Source: Lysinibacillus agricola
GTDB taxonomy: Bacteria > Bacillota > Bacilli > Bacillales_A > Planococcaceae
Direction of reading: 5' to 3'
Assembly: GCF_016638705.1 (NCBI RefSeq)
Contig: NZ_CP067341.1
Coordinates: 2,049,501-2,113,500 of the forward strand
DNA: 64,000 bases
The translations under genes and the position numbers were made by a program. The notes beneath the pieces were generated by a model, which was not told where the DNA came from, searched no databases, and saw only the letters and a list, made by a program, of their open reading frames with translations. Positions 25,063 through 34,416 of the stretch are shown piece by piece; the first letter of the stretch is position 1; each line of letters starts with the position of its first letter.

Positions 25063-25635
25063 ATGAATTTAGAAACTGAGGATCCAAAACAAATTGTTTT
25101 ACAAGTAGGAGCAGTACTAAAAAAACTTCGTAAAGAAAGGCGTTTAAGTCTTGAAGATTTATCAGAATTATCGGGTGTGAGTAAGCTTACGCTAGGAAAT
25201 ATAGAACGCGGAGAAACAAATCCAACAATAGGGATGTTATGGAAAATCTCAAAAAGCTTATCCATACCACTTATGGCATTATTCCCAACTGAAAAAAATG
25301 TGAATCTGTCTAGGGCTGGGGAAGGGCTTAGATTTAATGGTGACGGAAATGACTGGGTAATTGAGCCGATTTTTCAAAATAATACAAATAAAGATATGGA
25401 AATGTACCGTGCTTATTTACAGCCAAATAGCTTCTACCATCCGGAAAAACATCATCATAATACAACTGAACTTGCAACTATCATGTCCGGAACAATTACA
25501 ATTAATGTTAATAATGAGTCATATATTTTGAATCAATATGATTCGATTAGTTTTTCTACAGATGGCACACATTCATATGCCAATCGTACTAACGATGTTG
25601 TAGTTATTCATATCATATTGAAATACGGAATCTAA
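25063..25635 (+). CDS. XRE family regulator with cupin sensor domain
   Basis: The 190-residue protein joins an N-terminal XRE helix-turn-helix (residues 12-70: VGAVLKKLRKERRLSLEDLS, SGVSKLTLGNIERGETNPTI) to a C-terminal cupin (residues 105-190: YHPEKHHHNTTELATIMSG, FSTDGTHSY). The layout is that of small-molecule-sensing repressors such as those of transporter or polyamine genes. Histidines in the cupin could bind a metal or the ligand. The same palindrome lies upstream of this gene and of the MFS gene that follows, so it probably controls both. Confidence 0.9.
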   Translation: MNLETEDPKQIVLQVGAVLKKLRKERRLSLEDLSELSGVSKLTLGNIERGETNPTIGMLWKISKSLSIPLMALFPTEKNVNLSRAGEGLRFNGDGNDWVIEPIFQNNTNKDMEMYRAYLQPNSFYHPEKHHHNTTELATIMSGTITINVNNESYILNQYDSISFSTDGTHSYANRTNDVVVIHIILKYGI

Positions 25636-25668
25636 ATTTCTTTTCTCCTATCTTAACCTGATGCAAGG

Positions 25669-25706
25669 AATGCTTCAATCCACTTAATGGATTGGAGCAT
25701 TTTTTT
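25669..25706 (+). terminator. Rho-independent terminator
   Basis: AATGCTTCAATCCA/TGGATTGGAGCATT with a 5-base loop and seven T residues, after the XRE-cupin gene. Confidence 0.9.
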
Positions 25707-25786
25707 ACTTTATTTAAAACAGCTCGCTATTTAAGAATAGACAAACCTAAATAAATATATTATAGTATTCATTACTTAAGTTAATT

Positions 25787-25802
25787 GTATATTATAATAT
25801 AC
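25787..25802. promoter_or_regulatory. Candidate operator of the XRE-cupin regulator, site 2
   Basis: GTATATTATAATATAC is a perfect 16-bp palindrome 113 bases upstream of the MFS start. It is nearly identical to site 1 at 24953-24968. Confidence 0.6.
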
Positions 25803-25914
25803 TAAATGTGATTGGTTATGAATATTATTTTTTCGTTTATTATTCATGTTTAAAGTAAATCATCATGAACAAACTACAATATATGAGTTTTTCAAAAATC
25901 TAGGAGGAAATAGG

Positions 25915-27153
25915 ATGAGTTCAATGGACAAAGTAATTAAAAAAGAAAATAAAGGAGCCATTTCAACTGTTGGTAAATCTGCCGTTTGGCTAATGATTGT
26001 TGGTATTGTATTTATTGCTGCTAACTTACGGGCCCCTTTGACCTCAGTAGGACCAATAGTTGGTCTTATCAAGGATGATATGAATATTTCAAATACATTG
26101 GCAGGAATGGTTACCACGCTACCATTATTAGCTTTTGCGCTTTTTTCACCTATTGTACCTAAATTGGGACAAAAACTTGGGGTGGAACGAATTATTTTGG
26201 GTTCCATTGTCCTTCTGACTGTTGGTATTATTATACGTTCCCTTTCAGGGGTTGTAGCTTTATATATCGGTACGGCTGTTCTTGGTTTGGCTATCTCAGT
26301 CGGTAATGTATTGTTACCTGGCCTGATCAAACGTGAATTTCCTGAACGAATTGGCTTAATGACGGGTGTGTATTCCATTTCTATGAATTTATTTGGAGCA
26401 ATAGCGTCGGGTGTAAGTGTTCCTATTGCTCTTGGAATGGGATTTGGCTGGAAAGGTGCATTAGGAATTTGGGGCGTTTTAAGCTTTATATCTATTTTAT
26501 TCTGGTTACCACAAATGAAACATCGTAACGAGAAAAGGGATAGAGTTCACAATAAAACTGCTGATAGTCATGTGAATTTGTGGGGTTCGGCACTAGCCTG
26601 GCAAGTAACTTTGTTTATGGGACTGCAATCCATGATTTTTTATGTACTTGTTGCATGGCTGCCAGAAATTCTTAAGCAACAGGGATTGAATTCGAGTCAG
26701 TCTGGCTTGATGCTTTCTGTTATGCTGTTAGCTCTTCTTCCTTTTACTTTCATCGTCCCGGTCATTGCAGGACGCATGTCTGGTCAACGTTCGTTAGTGA
26801 CTATTACATCGATTTTACTTTTAATCGGGACGTTCGGGTTACTATACGGTAGCTCTAAATTAATCGTGTTGTGGATCATCGCTCTAGGCATAGGAGGAGG
26901 CTTCGCATTTAGCCTATCCATGATGTTTTTTGGCTTGCGCACAAGGAATGCGCAACAGGCTGCGGAATTATCCGGTATGGCCCAATCAATTGGGTACCTA
27001 CTTGCGGCTGTTGGTCCAACCCTATTTGGTTTTATTCATGATGCAACTAATAGCTGGACGATTCCACTTTTAATATTAGTTGGTGCATCGGTCCTACTCT
27101 TTGTGTGTGGTCTTGGTGCAGCCAGAGAGCGATATATAGGTCCAGCCAAATAA
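25915..27153 (+). CDS. MFS transporter, CynX/NimT family
   Basis: The 412-residue protein has about twelve spans and the CynX/NimT signature NLRAPLTSVGPIVGLIKDDM near its N-terminus, with GVYSISMNLFGAIASG and a long central loop after residue 190. Members transport cyanate, nitroimidazoles or unknown anions. The ATG at 25915 follows TAGGAGG; an upstream in-frame ATG does not. UspA follows 36 bases later on the same strand. Control by the XRE-cupin protein through the upstream palindrome is likely. Confidence 0.9.
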   Translation: MSSMDKVIKKENKGAISTVGKSAVWLMIVGIVFIAANLRAPLTSVGPIVGLIKDDMNISNTLAGMVTTLPLLAFALFSPIVPKLGQKLGVERIILGSIVLLTVGIIIRSLSGVVALYIGTAVLGLAISVGNVLLPGLIKREFPERIGLMTGVYSISMNLFGAIASGVSVPIALGMGFGWKGALGIWGVLSFISILFWLPQMKHRNEKRDRVHNKTADSHVNLWGSALAWQVTLFMGLQSMIFYVLVAWLPEILKQQGLNSSQSGLMLSVMLLALLPFTFIVPVIAGRMSGQRSLVTITSILLLIGTFGLLYGSSKLIVLWIIALGIGGGFAFSLSMMFFGLRTRNAQQAAELSGMAQSIGYLLAAVGPTLFGFIHDATNSWTIPLLILVGASVLLFVCGLGAARERYIGPAK

Positions 27154-27189
27154 TATAACATATAATTTTGGAATGAAAGGATGATAAAT

Positions 27190-27624
27190 ATGTTAAATAA
27201 AATTCTTGTCGCTATAGATGAATCCGATATGAATAGCAAAGTATTAGAGGCAACGTTGAGTATTGCCAATAACGAGAAATCTAATGTAACACTAGTGAAT
27301 GTTAGTAAGGAAAATGTAACAACGGGTTTAACCTATGTCCCAGAGGATTATCTGGAGGATGTATTGAATGAATTGGAAAAGTCGAGTATAAGAATACTGG
27401 AAAAGGCCAAAAACAAACTAATATCTGCTGGGGGAATGTCCATAAAAACAATCCATCTTAAAGGAGACCCTTCCCATCAAATTTTAGAATATGCCAAAGA
27501 ACATGAACAGGAACTTATTATCATTGGCAGTCGTGGACTTAGTGGAATGAAGGAATTAATGCTTGGTAGTGTCAGCCATAAAGTCGCGCAATTATCAAAA
27601 TGTTCCGTCTTAATTGTACATTGA
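27190..27624 (+). CDS. Universal stress protein (UspA family)
   Basis: The 144-residue protein starts at the ATG at 27190, with AAAGG 9 bases upstream; another ATG lies three codons earlier. It has the Usp fold pattern: KILVAIDESDMN at the start and, at the C-terminus, IIIGSRGLSGMKELMLGSVS followed by SKCSVLIVH, which includes the ATP-binding G-2x-G-9x-G(S/T) motif. It lies 36 bases after the MFS gene and is probably co-transcribed, perhaps as an accessory stress or regulatory protein for the transporter. Confidence 0.92.
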   Translation: MLNKILVAIDESDMNSKVLEATLSIANNEKSNVTLVNVSKENVTTGLTYVPEDYLEDVLNELEKSSIRILEKAKNKLISAGGMSIKTIHLKGDPSHQILEYAKEHEQELIIIGSRGLSGMKELMLGSVSHKVAQLSKCSVLIVH

Positions 27625-27725
27625 TGAAACAATGATTAGATAATTTCTATCTAGGAGATCCTCTAGTTTCAAAATAGAATTGTTTTCGGGAGCAATTCCC
27701 TCATTAATGTACCTATTCGCAATAT

Positions 27726-27760
27726 AAGGTTAGCCAGGTTAACACTGGCTGACCTTTTTT
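27726..27760 (+). terminator. Rho-independent terminator
   Basis: AAGGTTAGCCAG/CTGGCTGACCTT with a 7-base loop and six T residues, about 100 bases after uspA. Confidence 0.88.
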
Positions 27761-27960
27761 ATAGTCGGGATAGAATGTAGCAGTATTGTCCGTTATTCTT
27801 TTACACTGGCTAACCTAGGGAACGGCAAACCATATCAAAACACATATGCTAAAAGCAGGGTTTTATTGAATAATAATCCTCCACAATCGGGCGCGTTTAT
27901 GAAGTAACGCTGTAGAAAATGTTCAAAATTTTTTATAATAAGCAAACTAAAAAATGCTAA

Positions 27961-28005
27961 AGAAGCATCCGTTTTGATTAATCTTTTTTCAAAATGGATG
28001 CTTCT
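27961..28005. terminator. Stem-loop, probable terminator
   Basis: A 15-bp stem (AGAAGCATCC GTTTT with AAAATGGATGCTTCT, one mismatch) encloses a T-rich loop. It lies downstream of the decayed minus-strand recombinase genes. Confidence 0.5.
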
Positions 28006-28067
28006 TATTAATCTTAGTGTAAGGAATAACGAGGTGTTTTTGTTCAAACTTTATTTTAAAGTTACAT

Positions 28068-28440
28068 TTATTTTTCATTAAGAATTTTTTGTATGGCCGT
28101 TATATATCCTGCCTTATATACTTGAATGCCGTTTTCTTTTACTCTGCCATAATTATCGGTAGTCCATCCTTGGTGGTTCATAAATTCGTTTGATATAGCA
28201 TTTCTCAGTGCATCTATTTCGGTATCTGTCAGATTATAAGATGGCTCGACTATAACGACATCCTTATTTTTGCTTAGATCGTTTATAGGACGCATATCAA
28301 TCGTAAAGGTTGTTTGTTCTTTAAGCAGAGAGTTTTCTCTTTTGAGCTTTTTATTCTCTGCCATAAGCATACCAACCAATGCCTTTGTTGTTGGTTCGGA
28401 GATACTTGCTAAGATATCATCGTTTACGCTTGTTCTCGTA
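28068..28440 (-). pseudogene. C-terminal fragment resembling GmtX
   Basis: About 120 codons survive (from TSVNDDILASISEPTTKALV, then MLMAENKKLKRENSLLKEQT and FTIDMRPIND). From memory this pattern matches the C-terminal half of GmtX, a partner protein of the gamma-mobile-trio recombinase system. The N-terminal part is missing and the fragment runs directly into the truncated recombinase gene in another frame. It looks like the product of one internal deletion. The name is a family resemblance, not a confirmed match. Confidence 0.5.
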
Positions 28441-29109
28441 AACATGCATGTATTTATCTTCATCGTTATCAAGTCTTGGCTCTTTCCACCCTGCAAATCG
28501 TTTGTCCTGTGCAGAATACATATTACGTGGAAGTAAACCATATTTTAACAAAAGATAGCTTTCTCTGTCTGTTATATATTTACCAGTAGTAGGGTTCTTG
28601 AAATCCTGCGGGGCTTTTCCTTCGCTGGGATGATAGATTCGTACCACAGCAAGATTTGGGTCTTCATGGTCAGGGTAGACGTCCTGTACCCATAAATGAA
28701 ATACTTCACTATGCCTAAGTCCACCGCCATGCATCAGTATAGTAATGGTAATATCACGCCAGTTATAACGGTCAACAAGGTCTAATTCATAGTTTTTTCT
28801 TGTATTCTTAAGCCCTTCCCATAGAAGCTTATGTATTTTATTTTCGGGGAAGGCTTTTGTATCTCCTTTTGATGAGTATGGTTTTCTTCTTCTAACAGCA
28901 TTGCGAGCTAATTTTGCAGTTTCAGAGATTTCATGAACATCATTTAGATGCCCTAGAAATGAGTTCTGACTTTTGTTTATCTGTGCCATCCAGTTAAGTC
29001 GTTCTTCATATCTTGTGGCTTTTCTCCAAGGGTTTAATTGAACAGCTCCATATTCTTCATATAACCAATCGGATAACCCATTTAAAGCATGGTACGGTTG
29101 AAATTTCTT
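28417..29109 (-). pseudogene. Tyrosine recombinase fragment resembling GmtY
   Basis: An open frame without a start runs from 29109 to the stop at 28417 (231 codons). It includes YNWRDITITILMHGGGLRHS, EVFHLWVQDVYPDHEDP and LAVVRIYHPSEGKAPQDF, which I recognise as the GmtY type of phage-integrase recombinase, where the Arg of the LRHSE motif is the first catalytic arginine. The N-terminus is cut by a stop at 29110. The C-terminal half with the His-x-x-Arg and Tyr motifs is deleted, so it cannot be active. Confidence 0.6.
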
Positions 29110-29220
29110 TTATTGTAAGACAAAAATAAGCAACTTTACTTTTTTGTCAGGATATAGTAATATAATGTCAATCAATTAGATAGCAATGATTAAATTATAA
29201 ATTAATGAGAGGTGCTTTTG

Positions 29221-29337
29221 ATGAGTGCGGTAGGTTCTAAATAGGAACAATTTAATGAAATAAATTTAATGACGACAGGGGATATGTGTCATAAAGCGAC
29301 CCCTAATTTTGTCATGGATTTATTTCGATACCTATGA
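29221..29337 (+). pseudogene. Short decayed gene
   Basis: An ATG after GAGAGGTG opens MSAVGSK, then an in-frame TAG, then EQFNEINLMTTGDMCHKATP onward to a stop at 29337. The good ribosome site and readable continuation suggest the truncated start of a former gene. The family is not recognised. Confidence 0.35.
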
Positions 29338-29629
29338 AGATACCTACAATACTTTATAAAGCGTGTAATTCACTGAATGTGCTTCATTTTGATGAGGTTC
29401 TTTTTCAAGATGCTTTTTACACATGCCTTGTAATGTAAAAGCTGTGGGATCCCCACAGCTTTTTTTGTTTTTTATTGAATATAAAGGTTCCATACTATTT
29501 GTTGAGGTGTCCCTACAAAGGGGAAGGCAGTCGCCGTAACCTTGGTGTAACTTCACATCGTGCATCACTCCAACATTTGATGTAGAGCCAATAAAAAATC
29601 ATTGATATCTAATGAGTAGGTATCTTCAT
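29334..29629. repeat. 296-bp segment bounded by 14-bp inverted repeats
   Basis: ATGAAGATACCTAC at 29334-29347 is repeated exactly inverted as GTAGGTATCTTCAT at 29616-29629. The segment holds a terminator at 29437-29466 and no gene. It could be a small non-autonomous mobile element at the edge of the recombinase scar. Confidence 0.5.
29437..29466 (+). terminator. Rho-independent terminator
   Basis: AAAAGCTGTGGG/CCCACAGCTTTT with a 4-base loop and extra T residues. No intact gene lies immediately upstream. Confidence 0.85.
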
Positions 29630-29665
29630 GAATGATATGGAAAATCATAGTGAGGAGAATTTAAA

Positions 29666-31561
29666 ATGAATCATACTACTTTTGAGAAGTTACAATACAA
29701 TGAATTGAAAGAAATCGTTAAATCATACTGTGTTAGTGGATTAGGTAAACAGATATTAGATAAATTAACGCCGAGCCCTAATTTGGCAGTTGTTAAAAAT
29801 CGTTTGAATGAAACGACAGAGGCACGCGCAATTTTAGATACGGAAGGCCATGTCCCGTTTTTAGGGGTATCGAATATTGACAGCACCATAAAAAAACTTG
29901 AAAAGGGTATCATCTTAGACCCAAGTGAGTTGGTTAGCATTTCAGACTTTTTACGAGGCTGTAGAAAAATTAAAAAATTTATGCTAGAAAAGGATTTTAT
30001 TGCGCCAGTACTTGCATCCTATGCCAACTCGATGTCTGAATTTAAAAGCATTGAAGAGGAAATTAATTTTGCTATTAAGGCAAATCGTGTTGATTCAGCC
30101 GCTAGTAGAGAATTAAAGCGTATCCGAAATCATATCGAAACAACAGAGGAGAAAATTAAAGACCGTTTAACTAAATTTTTAAATAGTAGTGCAAATAAAA
30201 CATACATCCAGGAATTTTTTATAAGTAAAAAGGATGATCGCTACACAATTCCAATTAAAGCTTCCTATAAAAATCATGTGCAAGGGACAGTTGTAGAGAT
30301 TTCATCTAAAGGTGCAACGGTCTTTATGGAACCAAGTGCAGTTTCTAAACTAAATGTGGAATTAGCTAGTCTAAAAGCAGAAGAGGCCGTAGAGGAATAT
30401 CAGATTTTGGCGACATTATCTGGGCTTTTGATGGAATATATTCGTGAAATCAACATCAACATGGAGTTGATTAGCCAATATGATATGGTGTTTGCTAAAG
30501 CTAAGTTTAGCAAGCATATTGGAGGCGTAGAACCGAGCCTAAATGATTATGGCTATATTAAGCTAGTCAATTGTAAGCATCCGCTGTTAACAGGTGAGGC
30601 GGTGCCACTTCATTTTGAAATTGGTAAAGACTATCGCAGCTTAATCATTACAGGACCGAATGCTGGTGGTAAAACCGTTGTCCTAAAAACCATTGGCTTG
30701 TTAACATTGGCTACTATGTCAGGCTTCCATATTGTTGCAGATAAAGGTACTGAAATAGCTGTATTCGATCATATTTTTGTAGACATTGGTGATAATCAAA
30801 GTATTGAAAATGCACTTAGTACGTTCTCATCCCATATGAAAAATCTGTCAGATATTATGAGGGCATCCAATAATAATACTCTTTTGCTATTTGATGAAAT
30901 AGGGAGCGGTACAGAACCAAATGAGGGAGCAGCACTGGCCATTTCTATTTTAGAGGAGTTCTATCATATGGGCTGTATGACAGTGGCCACTACTCACTAT
31001 GGAGAAATTAAGCGTTTCTCTGAAATGCATAGTGATTTTATGAATGCGGCTATGCGTTTTAATAGTGAAACATTAGAACCTTTGTATAAATTAGTTATCG
31101 GAACATCGGGAGAAAGTAATGCCCTATGGATTTCTAAGAAAATGAATATACGTGAAACCGTATTACAAAGAGCGAAGGGCTATATTGACAATAAGGAATA
31201 TCATCTAGAACGAGTAAATGACACTAAAATTAGGAAGCCTAAGATTGAGAATGAGAGAACAACAGTAACGTATGAATTTAAAAAGGGAGATCGTGTGAAG
31301 CTGTTAGATCATGATGACGTTGGAATCGTTTATCCAAGAAATTGCTAATTTCTATAATGCTGTCGTGTTCTCTGAGAGTGAATTCATAAAGGTAAATGTT
31401 AAACGACTGGCATTAGAGCTATCGGCAACAGAATTAGATATGATTTAGAGACATTGTTTGTGGACTATAAAGAACGAAAGCTACAGCATGATATAGAGCG
31501 TGGTTTGAAAAAAGCCCTTCGCAAGATACAGAAGGAAATGAAGAGAGATAAATCGAGCTAA
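29666..31561 (+). pseudogene. MutS2-like ATPase gene with two C-terminal frameshifts
   Basis: The open part (560 codons to 31348) is a MutS2 paralogue: core and lever regions, Walker A ITGPNAGGKT, Walker B LLLFDEIGSGTEPNEG, and ATTHYGEIK. At about 31333 an extra base shifts the frame. The +1 frame continues YQEIANFYNAVVFSESEF and VNVKRLALELSATEL. Near 31440 a second shift leads into YDLETLFVDYKERKLQHDIE and KKALRKIQKEMKRDK, with a stop at 31561. The restored protein has no Smr nuclease domain, as in short MutS2 paralogues. The truncated protein could still be made. Confidence 0.82.
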
Positions 31562-31570
31562 AAGTCTAAA

Positions 31571-31608
31571 GGGATTGCACATAAATTTTAAAATGTGCAA
31601 TCCCTTTT
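31571..31608. terminator. Bidirectional terminator
   Basis: GGGATTGCACAT/ATGTGCAATCCC with T-runs, between the MutS2-like pseudogene and the convergent regulator gene ending at 31611. Confidence 0.9.
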
Positions 31609-31610
31609 AT

Positions 31611-32864
31611 TTATTGAACCGAATTTATTTGTGCTTTAATTGAATAATAAGTTTCTTCAATTTTTTGTTTATAGGGCAGATCGATTAAATCCTGAGAATC
31701 CATATAGGCCATTTTGGCGATTTCGTAAGCAGTTGTAAACTCACCGAAATGAGCATAGCAAAGTGCTTTATAGGAAAAGCATTCATTTAAGCCTAATATG
31801 TCAAATGGATGTAAGATGAAGGGGGGAACGTTTGTAAAATGTTCAAATGCTTCCTTAGCTTCTTCATATTGACCTAGCAAATATAAGGATTTCCCTTTTT
31901 CTGAATAGTAAAAATTTTTATCCAGTTTAATCGAACCCTCCTCATGCATAAGTGCACCATAACGTTCTATTTCCTCTAATGCCATCTGATAATCGTGAGT
32001 GTAACTGTTATAATAATGCGCACGTAATCCGAAAATAAAAGCGTCAACATCCACTTGTTCGGCAAAAATCCGATACTGCTCAAGCTTCTTCAGCATATGC
32101 TCTACTTGCTCGAAATCATGGTCAATCATGGCGCAAAACGCCCCAATACGATACATATCATCTATATAGGAGTAAAATTGATTTTTATGTGCATTAGTAA
32201 TGGTTTCATTAATGAGCTGTTTACCTGCTTCAAGTTCGCCAATTGCTACCTGAAAAACGCTAATATAATAAGCCATTTTCACATCATCTCGCGAATCTAA
32301 TTGGTAATTTTCCTGATCTGCCTCTTCCTTCGCCTGTAAAATACAAGAATAAGCCGTTTTGTATTTTCGTTCTCCCGATAATATGCCCACCTGTAGTATA
32401 TAGGTTTCAAACCAATGACTTAGTAAATTAATTTCTTTAAACATAAAGCGTGCCTGTTGAAGAGGTAATTCCCAGGTCGTTAATCTCGCATGATGTTGTG
32501 CTGCTGCATAGATATACAGTAAACGACCTGCTTCATAACTAAGCGAAAGATCTTCTACATATGGCTTAATCATCTCTACGATTTGCTGCACATTATCTGT
32601 ATTACCAAGTTTTAATTCCGCAAATAAAATTTCTACCTGCTCTAAAAGATGACGTATGGAAGAGGGGGTTACTTGTTCAAGCAATTCACTAGCTTTTACT
32701 CCTAAACGTTCCGCTATATAATCAAGACTTTCCATTGAAGGCTTGGCCTTATCATTTTCAATTTGACTTAACATGCCTTTTGTTAGACGATCACCGGCAA
32801 GTGCCTCTAATGTTAATTTTTGTTCCTTCCTTAATTTGCGAATTCGTGTGCCTAAAGAGTTCAT
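31611..32864 (-). CDS. XRE regulator with tetratricopeptide domain (RRNPP-like)
   Basis: The 417-residue protein has an N-terminal XRE helix-turn-helix (residues 3-62: LGTRIRKLRKEQKLTLEALA, LTKGMLSQIENDKAKPSMES) and about 340 residues of helical repeats of the tetratricopeptide type, as in RRNPP regulators that bind short peptides. No peptide precursor gene is visible beside it. It is divergent from an MFS exporter, with two GTTTAATTA-type palindromes in the 138-base gap, so it likely controls itself and the exporter. The ATG follows AAAGGAGG. Confidence 0.85.
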   Translation of the reverse strand: MNSLGTRIRKLRKEQKLTLEALAGDRLTKGMLSQIENDKAKPSMESLDYIAERLGVKASELLEQVTPSSIRHLLEQVEILFAELKLGNTDNVQQIVEMIKPYVEDLSLSYEAGRLLYIYAAAQHHARLTTWELPLQQARFMFKEINLLSHWFETYILQVGILSGERKYKTAYSCILQAKEEADQENYQLDSRDDVKMAYYISVFQVAIGELEAGKQLINETITNAHKNQFYSYIDDMYRIGAFCAMIDHDFEQVEHMLKKLEQYRIFAEQVDVDAFIFGLRAHYYNSYTHDYQMALEEIERYGALMHEEGSIKLDKNFYYSEKGKSLYLLGQYEEAKEAFEHFTNVPPFILHPFDILGLNECFSYKALCYAHFGEFTTAYEIAKMAYMDSQDLIDLPYKQKIEETYYSIKAQINSVQ

Positions 32865-32895
32865 TGCCTCGCCTCCTTTTATTAATATGCTCTTT

Positions 32896-32912
32896 GTTTA
32901 ATTATATTAAAC
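32896..32912. promoter_or_regulatory. Candidate operator, site 1
   Basis: GTTTAATTATATTAAAC is an 8-1-8 palindrome with one mismatch, 31 bases upstream of the RRNPP-like regulator start. A perfect version lies at 32951-32967. Confidence 0.6.
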
Positions 32913-32950
32913 TTTTTCTTGCGTGGGAAGCGGAAGGTGTGTTATATTTT

Positions 32951-32967
32951 GTTTAATTAAATTAAAC
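32951..32967. promoter_or_regulatory. Candidate operator, site 2
   Basis: GTTTAATTAAATTAAAC is a perfect 8-1-8 palindrome, 35 bases upstream of the MFS start and 55 bases from site 1, both followed by CTTTTT. Confidence 0.65.
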
Positions 32968-33002
32968 TTTTTAACATAATTAAAAATATGGAGGGATTTT
33001 AG

Positions 33003-34289
33003 ATGAATGAAGAGCAAAAATATAAAAAGGCCTCGTATCATTTATGGACATTTACCGCTAGTAAAATGATCTCGTTGTTAGGGTCTCATGTATTGTCATT
33101 TGGGATAGGTTTATATATTTTGGCACTGACAGGGTCAGCGATGAGTTTTGCGACAACGATGATCTGTTCCATTTTGCCTCGTGCATTGGTCGCGCCTTTG
33201 GCAGGTTATGTAGCTGATAATTATTCAAAGAAACGCACTATTTTAGTAGCACAAGCAGGTACAATTTTAACCGTTGGTGGGTTATTACTTTATACAGAAA
33301 TGGTCGGCTTGTCGGTGTATGCTATTTATATGGCAACAGTTTTTAATACAATATGCTCAGCTTTTTCTGGTGTAACATTTACTTCCTCAATTGCAACACT
33401 AGTAGATCCAGAACGCCTACAAAAAGCGATGTCATTTAATCAAATGTCAGTGTCCATTGCAGCGATTGGAGGACCAGTAATCGGTGGAATGATGTATGGA
33501 TTTTTCTCCATGGAAGCATTTTTACTTGTACATATGTCGGCATATGTGATTGCATTCTGCTTAGAAGCCACAATGAATTTTACTCTCTATAGTACAAGAA
33601 ATCAGGTTGCAGAAAAGGAAAAGGTGTGGGCTGGGCTTGCTAGTGGCTTTCGTTATATTAAGCAACAAAAAGTTGTGAAAACAATTATGTGGGTTTCGTT
33701 ATGGATTAATTTGTTCTTCTCTGCCATCGTTGTAGGGGGGACTTACATTATTATTGAATTATTAAAAGTAAAATCAACGCATTTTGGTTTTATAGAGGCA
33801 TCTGGTGCAGTTGGTATGCTTGTTGCTTCCCTCATTTTCGCAACACGGGCAGAGGTAAAGGCGCCACTACGTTTTTCTAAAATCAGCTTATTGCTGTTGG
33901 CTAGCAGTTTAGGGCTTGCAGTTGTTCCATTAGTAACGAATTTATCCTATTTAACGATGGTTATCTTTTATATTGTCATCTACTTTATTTTCGCTATTTT
34001 TGAGATGGGGATTAACATGCCAATTATGGTTTATTTGCAAAAGCTAATTTCGGAAGAATACCGTGGACGTGTATTGGGATTAATGGAAACAATGGCAATG
34101 TCAATGATGCCGATTGGTATGATCGTATACGGCATCTTGTATGATACATTCCCAGCAACGGTTATTTTACTTGTCACGAGTGCAATTATCGTGACGATAT
34201 CACTAGTTATGCTACGAACATCTGTCTTAAAAGAAGCACATCCAGAGGTTTATAATCAAAAAATAGCCACTGAGAGTGTAGCAAATTAA
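33003..34289 (+). CDS. MFS efflux transporter
   Basis: The 428-residue protein has about twelve membrane spans. Its pattern (LWTFTASKMISLLGSHVLSF at the start, APLAGYVADNYSKKRTILVA near residue 60) is that of the MFS_3-type drug exporters related to MefA. The substrate is unknown. The ATG follows ATGGAGGG. It is divergent from an XRE-TPR regulator that probably controls it through the two palindromes in the shared upstream region. A terminator closes it. Confidence 0.9.
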   Translation: MNEEQKYKKASYHLWTFTASKMISLLGSHVLSFGIGLYILALTGSAMSFATTMICSILPRALVAPLAGYVADNYSKKRTILVAQAGTILTVGGLLLYTEMVGLSVYAIYMATVFNTICSAFSGVTFTSSIATLVDPERLQKAMSFNQMSVSIAAIGGPVIGGMMYGFFSMEAFLLVHMSAYVIAFCLEATMNFTLYSTRNQVAEKEKVWAGLASGFRYIKQQKVVKTIMWVSLWINLFFSAIVVGGTYIIIELLKVKSTHFGFIEASGAVGMLVASLIFATRAEVKAPLRFSKISLLLLASSLGLAVVPLVTNLSYLTMVIFYIVIYFIFAIFEMGINMPIMVYLQKLISEEYRGRVLGLMETMAMSMMPIGMIVYGILYDTFPATVILLVTSAIIVTISLVMLRTSVLKEAHPEVYNQKIATESVAN

Positions 34290-34371
34290 TGTCTAACTTT
34301 GAAGTTAAGGGTACTATCAGCGATTCCAGAGCTTTTATTAGCGAGATATCGGTTGCAACATTTATATAACG

Positions 34372-34416
34372 AAACCAGGCATTACTTCAGTGATGAAGTA
34401 TGCCTGGTTTATTTTT
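34372..34416. terminator. Bidirectional terminator
   Basis: AAACCAGGCAT/ATGCCTGGTTT with an inner ACTTCA/TGAAGT stem and T-runs on both strands, between the convergent MFS and lutC genes. Confidence 0.9.

Larger units (their letters stand above)
27625..28067. other. Gene-free stretch with two stem-loops
   Basis: A terminator at 27726-27760 (AAGGTTAGCCAG/CTGGCTGACCTT, six T) ends the MFS-uspA unit. A fragment of the same stem sequence (ACTGGCTAACCT) recurs near 27813. A second stem, AGAAGCATCCGTTTT/AAAATGGATGCTTCT, is at 27961-28005. No gene was seen. Confidence 0.6.

Noticed and set aside
27780..28060. Possible separate minus-strand gene of 70 codons near 27835-28047
   Set aside because: It crosses a strong stem-loop at 27961-28005, has no ribosome site and no recognisable pattern.
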